A DNA stretch of 64,000 nt from Permianibacter sp046297695 (lineage in GTDB: Bacteria; Pseudomonadota; Gammaproteobacteria; Enterobacterales; Permianibacteraceae), in assembly GCA_046297695.1 (NCBI GenBank), contig JBKBHF010000017.1, positions 1-64,000 of the forward strand, given 5' to 3'. A program made the translations under genes and the position numbers. Below, piece by piece: positions 7,436-15,406 of this stretch (its first letter is position 1; every line of letters starts with the position of its first letter). The notes under the pieces were generated by a model. The model did not search any database. It had not been told where the DNA came from and worked only from the letters and a program-made list of their open reading frames with translations.

Positions 7436-8572
7436 ATGTCTGTCATATTTAAACACCCCACCCGACTCTGGAGCGCCACCGTGCGACTGATCCCGTTGTT
7501 CGCCCTGTTGTTCTGCCTGCCGGCACTGGCCAAGGAAGCGACCGTGGTCAAGGTGCATAACTGGACCGACTATATCGACGAAACCGTGCTGGCCGATTTC
7601 AGCAAAGCTACCGGCATCCAAGTCGAGTACAGTACTTTTGAAAGCGCCGAGGAGCTGGAAGGCAAGCTCGCGGAGCGCAACAGCGGCTACGACGTGGTGG
7701 TGCCGAGCGCCAACTTCCTGGCCTATGCCCGCCGGCACAAGCTGTTCCGGCCGTTGGACAAAAGCCGCATCGCCAATCTCGCCGGCCTTGACCCGCAGCT
7801 GATGCGCAAGCTTGAACGCTCTGACCCGAGCAATGAATACGGCGTGCCGTACCTCTGGGGCACGACCATCTTCGCCTACCGCAGCGAAGCCATCGCCAAA
7901 CGGCTCGGCGCCAGCGCCCCCACCGACAGCTGGCGGCTGTTGATGGACCCGGCCACCGCCGCCGAGCTCGCCGATTGCGGGGTGGCCTGGCTCGATTCCG
8001 GCATCGAAGTCATCCCGGAGTTGTTGCGTTATGGCGGCAGCATCGCCAACAGCCTCAATCCGACCGATTACCTGAAAGCCGAGAAACACCTGAAGCTGCT
8101 GCTGCCGCACATCCGCTACTTCGGCGGTGAAAACATCATTGGCGATCTCGCCAGCGGCAAGCTCTGCGCGGCCTACAGCTACTCGGGCGATCTGGCGCAG
8201 GCACGCGAGCAAGCCAAGGCCAATGGCATCGGCGATCTGATCCTGGTACTGCCCAAGGAAGGCGCGGAAATGTGGGTGGACCTGATGGCCATTCCGGTCG
8301 ACGCGCCGCATCCAGACAATGCCCACGTCTTTATCAATTACCTGTTGCAACCGGCCGTGATGGCGCGCATTTCCAATGCCGTCAGCTACCCGAACGCGGT
8401 GCCGGCGTCGCTGCCGCTGATCGACGAGGCCGTCAAACAGGACCCGGTGCTGTTCCCGAGCAAGGAGGCGCAAGCCAAGCTGTACACCCTGCCGGTGCTG
8501 ACCGATGCCGTTGCCGGGATTTCAGAACGGATCTGGGCCAGTGTGCGCAAAGGCAAAACCACCGATAACTGA
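7436..8572 (+). CDS. potF: Periplasmic polyamine (putrescine)-binding protein, PotF/SpuD-like
   Basis: A 378-residue ABC-type solute-binding protein. It has a signal peptide ending around LFCLPALA-KEA (about residue 33), then VHNWTDYID, ELEGKLAERNSGYDVVVPSANF, GVPYLWGTT, GVAWLDSG and a C-terminal LFTL-like LYTLPVLTDA. This pattern follows E. coli PotF closely. I chose the ATG at 7436 because it places the signal peptide correctly; in-frame codons upstream would add 25 unconserved residues. No potGHI permease or ATPase genes are nearby, so this is an orphan binding protein. It could work with a transporter elsewhere or in polyamine sensing. It is bracketed by two small RNAs of the Rsm type on the opposite strand. 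Confidence 0.87.
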   Translation: MSVIFKHPTRLWSATVRLIPLFALLFCLPALAKEATVVKVHNWTDYIDETVLADFSKATGIQVEYSTFESAEELEGKLAERNSGYDVVVPSANFLAYARRHKLFRPLDKSRIANLAGLDPQLMRKLERSDPSNEYGVPYLWGTTIFAYRSEAIAKRLGASAPTDSWRLLMDPATAAELADCGVAWLDSGIEVIPELLRYGGSIANSLNPTDYLKAEKHLKLLLPHIRYFGGENIIGDLASGKLCAAYSYSGDLAQAREQAKANGIGDLILVLPKEGAEMWVDLMAIPVDAPHPDNAHVFINYLLQPAVMARISNAVSYPNAVPASLPLIDEAVKQDPVLFPSKEAQAKLYTLPVLTDAVAGISERIWASVRKGKTTDN

Positions 8573-8599
8573 ACCATGCCGGGCGCGGAACCGACAAAG

Positions 8600-8630
8600 A
8601 AAAAGGGCGGGAAATGATCCCGCCCTTTTT
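8600..8630. terminator. Bidirectional intrinsic terminator (PotF-like gene / small RNA 2)
   Basis: AAAAAGGGCGGGA (8600-8612) and TCCCGCCCTTTTT (8618-8630) form a 13-bp stem with a 5-nt loop and flanking A/T runs. It lies 27 bp after the PotF-like stop codon, and on the minus strand ends small RNA 2. Confidence 0.9.
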
Positions 8631-8731
8631 ACTTCACGTCTGTTCCTTTCCATGAAACGTTGATGCTCCCTGCACCATCCGTGATTGGCTTGTCCCTAGC
8701 CACGCTCCCTGCGCTGCAATCCTTGCGGCGT
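8600..8731 (-). ncRNA. CsrB/RsmZ-type CsrA-sequestering small RNA 2
   Basis: The minus strand between the -10 box at 8738-8743 and the terminator at 8600-8630 holds seven GGA triplets. Most are displayed in hairpin loops: GCA-AGGAU-UGC, CGC-AGGGA-GCG, GGCU-AGGGACA-AGCC and GGUGC-AGGGA-GCAUC. It shares its 3' portion (UUUCAUGG, AAAGGAACA, GUGAAGUAAAAA before the terminator) and its promoter layout with small RNA 1, so the two look like paralogues. Length about 130 nt, in the range of RsmY/RsmZ. Expected role: binding several CsrA/RsmA dimers. The start is inferred from the -10 box. Confidence 0.82.
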
Positions 8732-8743
8732 GGCGCCAGTATA
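8732..8743 (-). promoter_or_regulatory. Putative -10 region of small RNA 2
   Basis: On the minus strand TATACT (8743-8738) is followed directly by GGCGCC, the same arrangement as upstream of small RNA 1. The -35 region is GC-rich and does not match the sigma-70 consensus, again suggesting activator dependence. Confidence 0.6.
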
Positions 8744-8924
8744 GGGGCGAGCCAGCCGCTTGCCGGTGGAGGCTTACCCGCCTGTCTTGCCGACGACGGC
8801 GCAACCACGCCCATCGCAAAAACAAAAAACCTTATGCATCAACAAATTACCAACGCATCTGCGACTGACCATTTGGTCAGGATCGACAGCCGCCGACAGA
8901 CCTAGGCGAGATGGCGCACACGTT

Positions 8925-8942
8925 TGTAAGCCATGTCTCACA
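8925..8942 (-). promoter_or_regulatory. GacA/UvrY-type upstream activating site 2
   Basis: On the minus strand the site reads TGTGAG-N6-CTTACA (N6 ACATGG). Both half-sites are identical to site 1 and only the spacer differs. It lies about 200 bp upstream of the inferred start of small RNA 2 and 23 bp beyond the dapB stop codon. An IHF-like sequence (CATCAACAAATTA, 8837-8849, one mismatch to WATCAANNNNTTR) lies between the site and the promoter. Confidence 0.75.
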
Positions 8943-8965
8943 ATCCGATCAGCCAGGCCGACCGT

Positions 8966-9772
8966 TCAACCCGCCCGCAGGCCAAGCACGTCATCCATGC
9001 TGTACAAACCGGCCGGCTTGCCGACCAGCCACGCCGCTGCGCGCAAGGCCCCTTCGGCGAAATTGCGCCGGTCAAAGGCCTGATGGCGGATCTCCAGATG
9101 CTCGGTGCCGGTTGCCAGCAGCAAGGTATGGTCGCCGACAATTTCGCCAGCCCGAATCGTGGCAAAGCCAATGCTGCCGGGTTTGCGGGCGCCGGTATTG
9201 CCCTCGCGCGACAACACGCCGGCCTCGGTCAGGGTGGTATCGCGCGCCTGCGCCACCACTTCGCCCAAACGCAGCGCCGTACCGGACGGTGCATCCACCT
9301 TGTGGCGATGATGCGCCTCGATGATCTCGGCATCCGCCTCCGGCATCGCTTTCGCCGCCAGCCGCGCCAACGCAAACAACAGGTTCACCCCGACGCTCAT
9401 GTTCGGCGAAATCAGCACCGGGATCTGCCTGGCCGCCTGCTCGATTTCCTGCATCGCCTCCGGCGAGAAACCGGTCGTGCCGATAACCACCGGCTTGCGC
9501 TTGAGCTGACAATGTTTCAGCAGTTGCAAGGACGCCACCGGCTGGCTGAAATCGACGATCACATCGGCCAGCTGTACCGCCGCCGAGACATCGGCGGACA
9601 GCGGCACGCCAACATACGGGAAGCCGTGGATCACCGCCGCATCCTGGCCATGACGCGAATCCGAAGCCGCCGCCAGCGCCCCCACCAATTGCCACTGCGG
9701 TTGTTCCCGCACCGCTGCCACCAGCGCCTTGCCCATGCGCCCGCTGGCGCCGTGCAGAGTAATCTTGCTCAT
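8966..9772 (-). CDS. dapB: 4-hydroxy-tetrahydrodipicolinate reductase
   Basis: A 268-residue cytosolic NAD(P)H-dependent enzyme of the lysine/diaminopimelate pathway. It has the N-terminal Rossmann motif GASGRMG (residues 8-14), the VVIGTTGFSPEA block, and the catalytic signature IIEAHHRHKVDAPSGTAL with the paired histidines and the lysine. The length is standard. The gene stands alone on the minus strand. In many gammaproteobacteria dapB lies close to dnaJ and carA; here a single unknown gene separates it from dnaJ. Confidence 0.96.
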   Translation of the reverse strand: MSKITLHGASGRMGKALVAAVREQPQWQLVGALAAASDSRHGQDAAVIHGFPYVGVPLSADVSAAVQLADVIVDFSQPVASLQLLKHCQLKRKPVVIGTTGFSPEAMQEIEQAARQIPVLISPNMSVGVNLLFALARLAAKAMPEADAEIIEAHHRHKVDAPSGTALRLGEVVAQARDTTLTEAGVLSREGNTGARKPGSIGFATIRAGEIVGDHTLLLATGTEHLEIRHQAFDRRNFAEGALRAAAWLVGKPAGLYSMDDVLGLRAG

Positions 9773-9932
9773 TCGCTACGTCCCCATCCTGCGAAGCCGG
9801 CATTGTAATCGAACCGATATCAGCCCCTGCTCCGCGCAGCGCGAAACCATAAGCACGACGCACTGACCGCGTTGCCAATACCGATCCCGTGCATGCTAGA
9901 TTGCCGTCATCACTACCCCGCGCAGTTCACGC

Positions 9933-10949
9933 ATGCCGCGTCTTGCCCTATCGATTGCCCTTGCCCTGTTGCTCTTGATTGCTGTCTTGGCAGCGCTCGG
10001 CTGGTTGCCGCTATCGACAGCGATGTCGCCCGATACCGAGCTGGCCAATTCGGTCACTGCCGAGGCGCAAACCGCCGTTGCCAATACAGAAATTGCCGTG
10101 ACAGAAGCCGGTGTCGAGCGCGCAGCGCTCACCACGGCAAGCACGGCTGCCAGTTACTGTGCGCCTGCACAGGAAGCGACTCAACGTCAGGCGGCGCTTC
10201 AACAGTTCCGGCAAGCCCATCCGAACTTGATGGTTTCCGACGTCGATATGGCGCTGTTGCTGGACGTCATGCCGGAGCTGAACCGGTTGGCGTCAATGAG
10301 CTTTGTTGATCACGATGTCCGTGCATTCACGGTCTACCGCAGCGAACGATATCAGGGTCGCGATGTCCGCAGTCTGGAGGCCGATGCCGTAGCCGGGGAA
10401 CCAGAGGCGGCGTTGATTTATGGCAGCTATCTGCTCTACAACGCTTACCACGGTGATAAGGCGCAGGCAGGTCAACTCGACCATGCGGGCATGGCACGCG
10501 GTCGCGAGTTCTTGCTTGTGGCACATCAGGCTGGCCAGCAGGACGCCCTGTCGCGAATCTACATCAACACCAAAATTGCCGCGCACATGCTCTGGCGACG
10601 CAGCGGCCGCAGCGCCGAATGGCAAGCGCTGGATGCTGAACAAACCGCGTGGGAGGCTTGGTTTCTGCAGCATGGCCCGTCGCACGCCGCTGCCGCGCTA
10701 ATTCAGTACGGCCGCGATGGCGGTTACGGTCCGCAAAACCCACGAGGCGAACCCTACCCAGTCAACAGCCACGATGATGCGAACCGTCTCCGGCGTGTTC
10801 AGGAATTGATGAAGGAGCTGGCTGCCGCGCCGCTGTCAGCCACCGAACAGCAGCGCCGTGAACAGCTCATGTGGCTGCAGCAGCGAGGACTGATTGAGAA
10901 CGCAATGCTGATCTGGTTTCAGAATTGCGAGCCAGCGCAAAACAACTAG
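9933..10949 (+). CDS. Membrane-anchored protein of unknown function with Sel1-like helical pattern
   Basis: A 338-residue protein with one N-terminal hydrophobic helix (residues 3-27), then an alanine/threonine-rich linker and a soluble alpha-helical domain. The stretch AVAGEPEAALIYGSYLL...AHQAGQQDALSRIY (about residues 150-205) has the A-x-x-G-x-x-x-A spacing of Sel1/TPR-like repeats, but the match is loose. It is expected to face the periplasm. It is transcribed divergently from dapB and convergently with dnaJ. I do not recognise the family and assign no function. Confidence 0.7.
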   Translation: MPRLALSIALALLLLIAVLAALGWLPLSTAMSPDTELANSVTAEAQTAVANTEIAVTEAGVERAALTTASTAASYCAPAQEATQRQAALQQFRQAHPNLMVSDVDMALLLDVMPELNRLASMSFVDHDVRAFTVYRSERYQGRDVRSLEADAVAGEPEAALIYGSYLLYNAYHGDKAQAGQLDHAGMARGREFLLVAHQAGQQDALSRIYINTKIAAHMLWRRSGRSAEWQALDAEQTAWEAWFLQHGPSHAAAALIQYGRDGGYGPQNPRGEPYPVNSHDDANRLRRVQELMKELAAAPLSATEQQRREQLMWLQQRGLIENAMLIWFQNCEPAQNN

Positions 10950-11008
10950 CGAGAATCTTCGCTCCGTGCGTCTGGCACCCTGAGCCAGCGGCTACCGCTG
11001 AAAGAATG

Positions 11009-11036
11009 TCCTCCCCTGCAGGACAACAGGAGAGGA
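11009..11036 (-). terminator. Possible terminator hairpin after dnaJ
   Basis: On the minus strand TCCTCTCCTG and CAGGGGAGGA pair with one G-U and an 8-nt loop, 10 bp after the dnaJ stop. The following bases (CATTCTTTC) are only weakly U-rich. It could also be a transcript-end stabiliser. Confidence 0.45.
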
Positions 11037-11045
11037 TGGCTTGAA

Positions 11046-12188
11046 CTATTTGCGCAGGTCGTCAAAGAACTTCTTGACGCCGTCGAACCAGGAGTCCGCA
11101 CGCGGACTGTGGTTGGGTTCTTCCTTCAGCGCTTTCTCGAACTCTTGAAGCAGGGCTTTCTGCTTGGCGTTGAGTTTGACCGGGGTTTCGATCACCACGC
11201 GACACAGCAGATCGCCCGGCGCGCCGCCGCGCATCGGCACCACGCCTTTGCCGCGCAGCCGGAACAATTTGCCGGTCTGGGTTTCGGCCGGCACCTTCAG
11301 CATCACGCGGCCATCGAGCGTCGGCACTTCGACTTCGCCGCCGAGCGCGGCAGTGGCAAAGCTGACCGGCACTTCGCAGAACAGGTTGTTTTCTTCGCGC
11401 TGGAAAATCGGGTGTTCTTTGACGTGGATATGCACGTACAGATCGCCCGGTGCTGCACCGGCGACACCCGCTTCCCCTTCGCCAGACAAGCGAATGCGAT
11501 CGCCGTTGTCGACACCGGCCGGTACTTTCACTGACAACGTACGCTCTTTCTGGACCCGGCCCTGGCCATGGCAGCTACCACAAGGGTCTTTGATCACGGT
11601 GCCGCGACCATGACAGGCCGGGCAGCTTTGCTGGATCGAGAAGAAACCTTGCGACATCCGGACCTGACCGGCGCCACCGCAGGTGTTACAGGTGATCGGC
11701 GACGAACCTTTCTTGGCGCCGGAACCGGAGCAGGTATCGCAGCGCTGCCAACTGGGCACGCGCAGTTCAACCTTGGTACCACGCACCGCTTCTTCGAGGC
11801 TCAACTCGAGGTTGTAGCGCAGATCGGCGCCACGCGCGGCACGACCGCCACCACCACCGCGACCTCCGCCGAAAATATCGCCGAAGACATCGCCGAAAAT
11901 ATCCTGGAATGACGCACCGCCGAACGGATCGCCGCCACCACCGCGGCCGCCTGCCATGTTCGGATCGACACCGGCATGACCGAAGCGATCGTAGGCTGCC
12001 CGTTTGTCGTCATCCGACAGAATCTCGTAGGCCTCTTTCGCCTCTTTGAATTTTTCTTCGGCGTCCTTGGCATCCGGGTTGCGATCCGGATGGTATTTCA
12101 TGGCGAGCTTGCGATACGCGGTTTTGATTTCCGCGGCATCGGCATTTTTCGCCACACCGAGCACGTCGTAGTAATCGCGTTTGGCCAT
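11046..12188 (-). CDS. dnaJ: Chaperone protein DnaJ (Hsp40)
   Basis: A 380-residue co-chaperone that stimulates DnaK ATPase and delivers unfolded clients. The J domain contains HPD (in MKYHPDRNPDAKD, about residues 32-34), followed by a Gly/Phe-rich linker (residues about 76-125). Next come four zinc-finger repeats (CDTCSGSG, CNTCGGAG, CPACHGRG, CGSCHGQG) and the C-terminal client-binding domains. It is the last gene of grpE-dnaK-dnaJ, separated from dnaK by 164 bp holding two hairpins. Confidence 0.98.
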   Translation of the reverse strand: MAKRDYYDVLGVAKNADAAEIKTAYRKLAMKYHPDRNPDAKDAEEKFKEAKEAYEILSDDDKRAAYDRFGHAGVDPNMAGGRGGGGDPFGGASFQDIFGDVFGDIFGGGRGGGGGRAARGADLRYNLELSLEEAVRGTKVELRVPSWQRCDTCSGSGAKKGSSPITCNTCGGAGQVRMSQGFFSIQQSCPACHGRGTVIKDPCGSCHGQGRVQKERTLSVKVPAGVDNGDRIRLSGEGEAGVAGAAPGDLYVHIHVKEHPIFQREENNLFCEVPVSFATAALGGEVEVPTLDGRVMLKVPAETQTGKLFRLRGKGVVPMRGGAPGDLLCRVVIETPVKLNAKQKALLQEFEKALKEEPNHSPRADSWFDGVKKFFDDLRK

Positions 12189-12266
12189 TTTGCGAGCAAT
12201 ACCCTAACAAGACGTAAGGCGGATTCGGGCCAACGACCCAATCCGCCATAGTTTTCAGTTGCGCAC

Positions 12267-12341
12267 GCCTCTCGAATGCTTGAGAGGCGGCTTGCCATGC
12301 AAGCGGCGCCCCCACCGGGCCCTCCCCGCGAACGGGGAGGG
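12267..12341. repeat. Paired hairpins between dnaK and dnaJ
   Basis: GCCTCTC (12267-12273) pairs with GAGAGGC (12282-12288). CCCTCCCCG (12320-12328) pairs with CGGGGAGGG (12333-12341) around a CGAA tetraloop. The second belongs to the CCCTCC/GGAGGG palindrome class seen again at 15243. In this operon it could reduce dnaJ expression relative to dnaK or protect the dnaK 3' end. Confidence 0.6.
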
Positions 12342-12352
12342 CGTTTGGCGGA

Positions 12353-14275
12353 TTACTTCTTGTCTTTGACTTCTTCGAACTCGGCGTCGACAAAATCGCC
12401 TTCCGGCTTCGGGGTATCGCCGCCGGCCTGCGCTTGCTCGGCGCCGGCCGCACCGGCGTTCTGATACATGCGCTCGCCGATTTTGCTGGACGCTTTTGCC
12501 AGCGCTTCGGTTTTGGCGTCAATGGCGGCTTTGTCGTCGCCTTTCAACACCGTTTCGAGATCCTTGATCGCCGCTTCGATGGCTTCTTTTTCACCGGCTT
12601 CGACCTTGAGCGACTCATCGCCGAGCGCCTTGCGGGTGGCGTGAATCATCGCATCGGCACGGTTGCGTGCTTCGACCAATTCCTGGAACTTGCGGTCTTC
12701 GTCGGCATGCGCTTCGGCATCGCGGACCATGCGCTGGATCTCTTCCTCGGTCAGACCCGAGTTGGCCTTGATCTCGATGCGCTGCTGCTTGCCGGTCGCC
12801 TTGTCCACCGCCGACACGTGCATGATGCCGTTGGCGTCAATGTCGAAGGTGACTTCAATCTGCGGCGTACCGCGCGGTGCCGGCGGAATGCCGGCCAGAT
12901 CGAACTTCCCGAGCGATTTGTTCTGCGCGGCCATCTTGCGCTCGCCTTGCAGTACGTGCACGGTGACCGCACTCTGGTTGTCATCAGCAGTCGAGAACAC
13001 CTGCGATTTTTTGGTCGGGATGGTGGTGTTCTTCTCGATCATCACGGTCATCACGCCACCCATGGTCTCGATACCGAGCGACAGCGGGGTCACGTCGAGC
13101 AGCAACACGTCGCGGACATCGCCGGACAGCACGGCCCCCTGAATGGCGGCACCAACGGCCACGGCTTCGTCCGGGTTGACATCCTTGCGCGGTTCTTTGC
13201 CGAAGAACTCGGCAACCACTTGCTGCACTTTCGGCATCCGGGTCTGGCCACCGACCAGGATCACTTCATCAATGTCCTTGACGGTCAGGCCAGCATCCTT
13301 GATCGCGGTACGAACCGGTTCGATCGTGCGCTGCACCAGCTCATCGACCAGCGACTCCAGCTTGGCACGGGTCAGCTTCAGCACCAAGTGCTTCGGACCG
13401 CTGGCATCAGCGGTGATGTACGGCAGGTTGACTTCGGTCTGGGTCGACGACGACAGCTCGATCTTGGCTTTTTCGGCGGCTTCTTTCAGCCGCTGCATTG
13501 CCAGTGCGTCGCCGTGCAGATCCATGCCCGATTCTTTCTTGAACTCGTCGCAAAGATACTCGATCACGCGCAGGTCGAAGTCTTCGCCACCAAGGAAGGT
13601 GTCGCCATTGGTCGACAGCACTTCGAAGGTTTTCTCACCATCGACCTCACCGATTTCGATGATCGAAATATCAAACGTACCACCGCCCAGGTCGTACACG
13701 GCAATTTTCTTGTCGCCACGGCCGCCCTTGTCGAGACCGTAAGCCAGCGCCGCCGCAGTCGGCTCGTTGATGATGCGCTTGACGTCGAGACCGGCGATAC
13801 GGCCGGCGTCCTTGGTCGCCTGCCGCTGCGAGTCATTGAAGTAAGCCGGCACCGTGATCACGGCTTCGGTGACTTCTTCGCCGAGGTAATCTTCGGCGGT
13901 CTTTTTCATTTTCTTCAGCACTTCGGCGCTGATCTGCGGCGGCGCCATCGGTTTGCCGTCGACTTCGACCCAGGCATCACCGTTTTTGGCCGGGATGATC
14001 TTGTACGGCACCATTTTGATGTCTTTCTGCACGACTTCGTCATTGAAGTTGCGGCCGATCAGACGCTTTACGGCGTACAACGTGTTCTTCGGATTGGTCA
14101 CCGCCTGACGCTTGGCACTCTGGCCGACGAGGATCTCGCCGTCCTTGCTGAACGCGACAATCGACGGCGTGGTGCGGGCGCCTTCGCTGTTTTCGATGAC
14201 GCGGGTGTTCTGGCCTTCCAGGATCGCCACGCAGCTGTTGGTGGTACCCAGATCGATGCCGATAATCTTGCCCAT
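12353..14275 (-). CDS. dnaK: Chaperone protein DnaK (Hsp70)
   Basis: A 640-residue ATP-dependent chaperone. The nucleotide-binding domain starts with GKIIGIDLGTTNSCVA, followed by VPAYFNDSQRQATKDAG, NEPTAAALAYG and YDLGGGTFDISI. The substrate-binding domain has the LLLDVTPLSLGIETMGG linker. The C-terminus ends in the EEVKD-type tail (EEVKDKK). The ATG at 14275 has AGGAG six bases upstream; an in-frame ATG seven codons earlier is not needed. Second gene of the operon after grpE. Confidence 0.98.
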   Translation of the reverse strand: MGKIIGIDLGTTNSCVAILEGQNTRVIENSEGARTTPSIVAFSKDGEILVGQSAKRQAVTNPKNTLYAVKRLIGRNFNDEVVQKDIKMVPYKIIPAKNGDAWVEVDGKPMAPPQISAEVLKKMKKTAEDYLGEEVTEAVITVPAYFNDSQRQATKDAGRIAGLDVKRIINEPTAAALAYGLDKGGRGDKKIAVYDLGGGTFDISIIEIGEVDGEKTFEVLSTNGDTFLGGEDFDLRVIEYLCDEFKKESGMDLHGDALAMQRLKEAAEKAKIELSSSTQTEVNLPYITADASGPKHLVLKLTRAKLESLVDELVQRTIEPVRTAIKDAGLTVKDIDEVILVGGQTRMPKVQQVVAEFFGKEPRKDVNPDEAVAVGAAIQGAVLSGDVRDVLLLDVTPLSLGIETMGGVMTVMIEKNTTIPTKKSQVFSTADDNQSAVTVHVLQGERKMAAQNKSLGKFDLAGIPPAPRGTPQIEVTFDIDANGIMHVSAVDKATGKQQRIEIKANSGLTEEEIQRMVRDAEAHADEDRKFQELVEARNRADAMIHATRKALGDESLKVEAGEKEAIEAAIKDLETVLKGDDKAAIDAKTEALAKASSKIGERMYQNAGAAGAEQAQAGGDTPKPEGDFVDAEFEEVKDKK

Positions 14276-14382
14276 GGTGTACTCCTGATGCCTCAATTCA
14301 ATTCGGTTTGGGGGAAGCGCCGCGACTGTTGTCGGCTGACGCTCGCTTCATGGCAGAGAAAGTGGGGTTATTCGTTGCCGGA

Positions 14383-14952
14383 TCAAGCGCTGGTATCGAT
14401 TTTTGTTGCCGGGCCGCGCGACACAATGACCCGCGCCGGGCGCAGCAGCCGACCATGCAACGTATAACCTTTCTGCAACACCATCATCACGGTGTCGGCC
14501 GGCAGGTCCGGGTTCTCCTGGGCGACCATGGCTTCATGCAGGTTGGCATCGAACGGTTTGTTCAGCGCGTCAATGACCTGGACACCGAACTTCTCCAGCG
14601 TTGCCAGCAGCTTGCGGCCGGTCAGCTCCAGCCCTTCGTGCATGCGCTTGCCTTCGTCGGTTTCGACTTTCAGGGCGAGGCCTTGATCGAGGCTGTCCAG
14701 CACATCCAGCAACTCGCCACAGAGCTTCTCGACCGCAAACTTGGCCGACTGCTCGGCATTGCGCTCAGCCCGACGGACCAGGTTGTCGGCATCGGCCTTG
14801 GTGCGCAGCACCAGCTCCCAGTTCTGCTTGGCCTTCTCTTCGGCGCTGGCCAGATCGGCCCGCAGCTTGTCGACTTCGCCCTGGAAATCGGCCTGGCTGG
14901 CAGCAGCGCTTTCCTGGCCCGAGCTTTCAGGCTGGAGGTTTTCGGTAGTCAT
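14383..14952 (-). CDS. grpE: Nucleotide exchange factor GrpE
   Basis: A 189-residue homodimeric exchange factor for DnaK. It has an acidic/polar N-terminal tail, a long coiled-coil (about residues 25-95), and the C-terminal beta domain with the signature VLQKGYTLHGRLLRPARV. The ATG at 14952 is preceded by GAGGGA. It is the first gene of grpE-dnaK-dnaJ and lies about 60 bp downstream of an excellent sigma-32 promoter. Confidence 0.97.
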   Translation of the reverse strand: MTTENLQPESSGQESAAASQADFQGEVDKLRADLASAEEKAKQNWELVLRTKADADNLVRRAERNAEQSAKFAVEKLCGELLDVLDSLDQGLALKVETDEGKRMHEGLELTGRKLLATLEKFGVQVIDALNKPFDANLHEAMVAQENPDLPADTVMMVLQKGYTLHGRLLRPARVIVSRGPATKIDTSA

Positions 14953-15017
14953 GGAAATCCCTCAAAAACGGAACGACTGTACCCAGTAGTCTTGGCTCTG
15001 GGCGATTCTGGGGCGGG

Positions 15018-15045
15018 ATATGGGGGTATTGCTGGGAGATTCAAG
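15018..15045 (-). promoter_or_regulatory. Sigma-32 (RpoH) heat-shock promoter of grpE-dnaK-dnaJ
   Basis: On the minus strand CTTGAAT (15045-15039), a 13-bp spacer and CCCCATAT (15025-15018) match the RpoH consensus CTTGAAA-N13-CCCCATNT with a single -35 difference. It points at grpE, about 65 bp away. Confidence 0.9.
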
Positions 15046-15406
15046 GGCGATTTGCCCGGGCCAGATCACCGTTTTTTGGTCCCCCCGCCTTGTCAAGGCG
15101 GGGTCAGGGGCGGTTGAGCTCAGGACATGATGAGGTCCGGTAGTTGAGTTCAACTTGCAGACCAAGGTTTTGCTGTTAGCTGCCAGGAAGAGCCTATTTA
15201 CTTATTCAACCTATTCGCGCGCCTAGCTTAACCCCCCCCCAGCCCCTCCTTGCCAAGGAGGGGGCGATTGGCTCATTTCGTTGCCGTCTTGTGGCCCGAA
15301 GATGAGCTTGTTGTCCTTCACAGAATTAGTTCAACCGCGTTTCTTGTTTTGAAAAGATTGGTCCTGTAGATTTCTTCGCCAACACATCTCCATTCCTCCC
15401 TCAATA
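15046..15406. repeat. Gene-free stretch with two CCCC/GGGG palindromes
   Basis: This interval separates grpE from a small plus-strand gene. CCCCGCCTTG and CAAGGCGGGG (15083-15103) form a 10-bp stem. A C-tract (15232-15240) followed by CCCCTCCTT-GCC-AAGGAGGGG (15243-15263) forms a second palindrome related to one near 23612. The rest is A/T-richer than the surroundings and shows no convincing gene. Confidence 0.6.

Noticed and set aside
12434..14467. A long open frame on the plus strand opposite dnaK and grpE
   Set aside because: It mirrors the dnaK coding frame in GC-rich DNA, has no domain pattern and is fully explained by third-position bias of dnaK.
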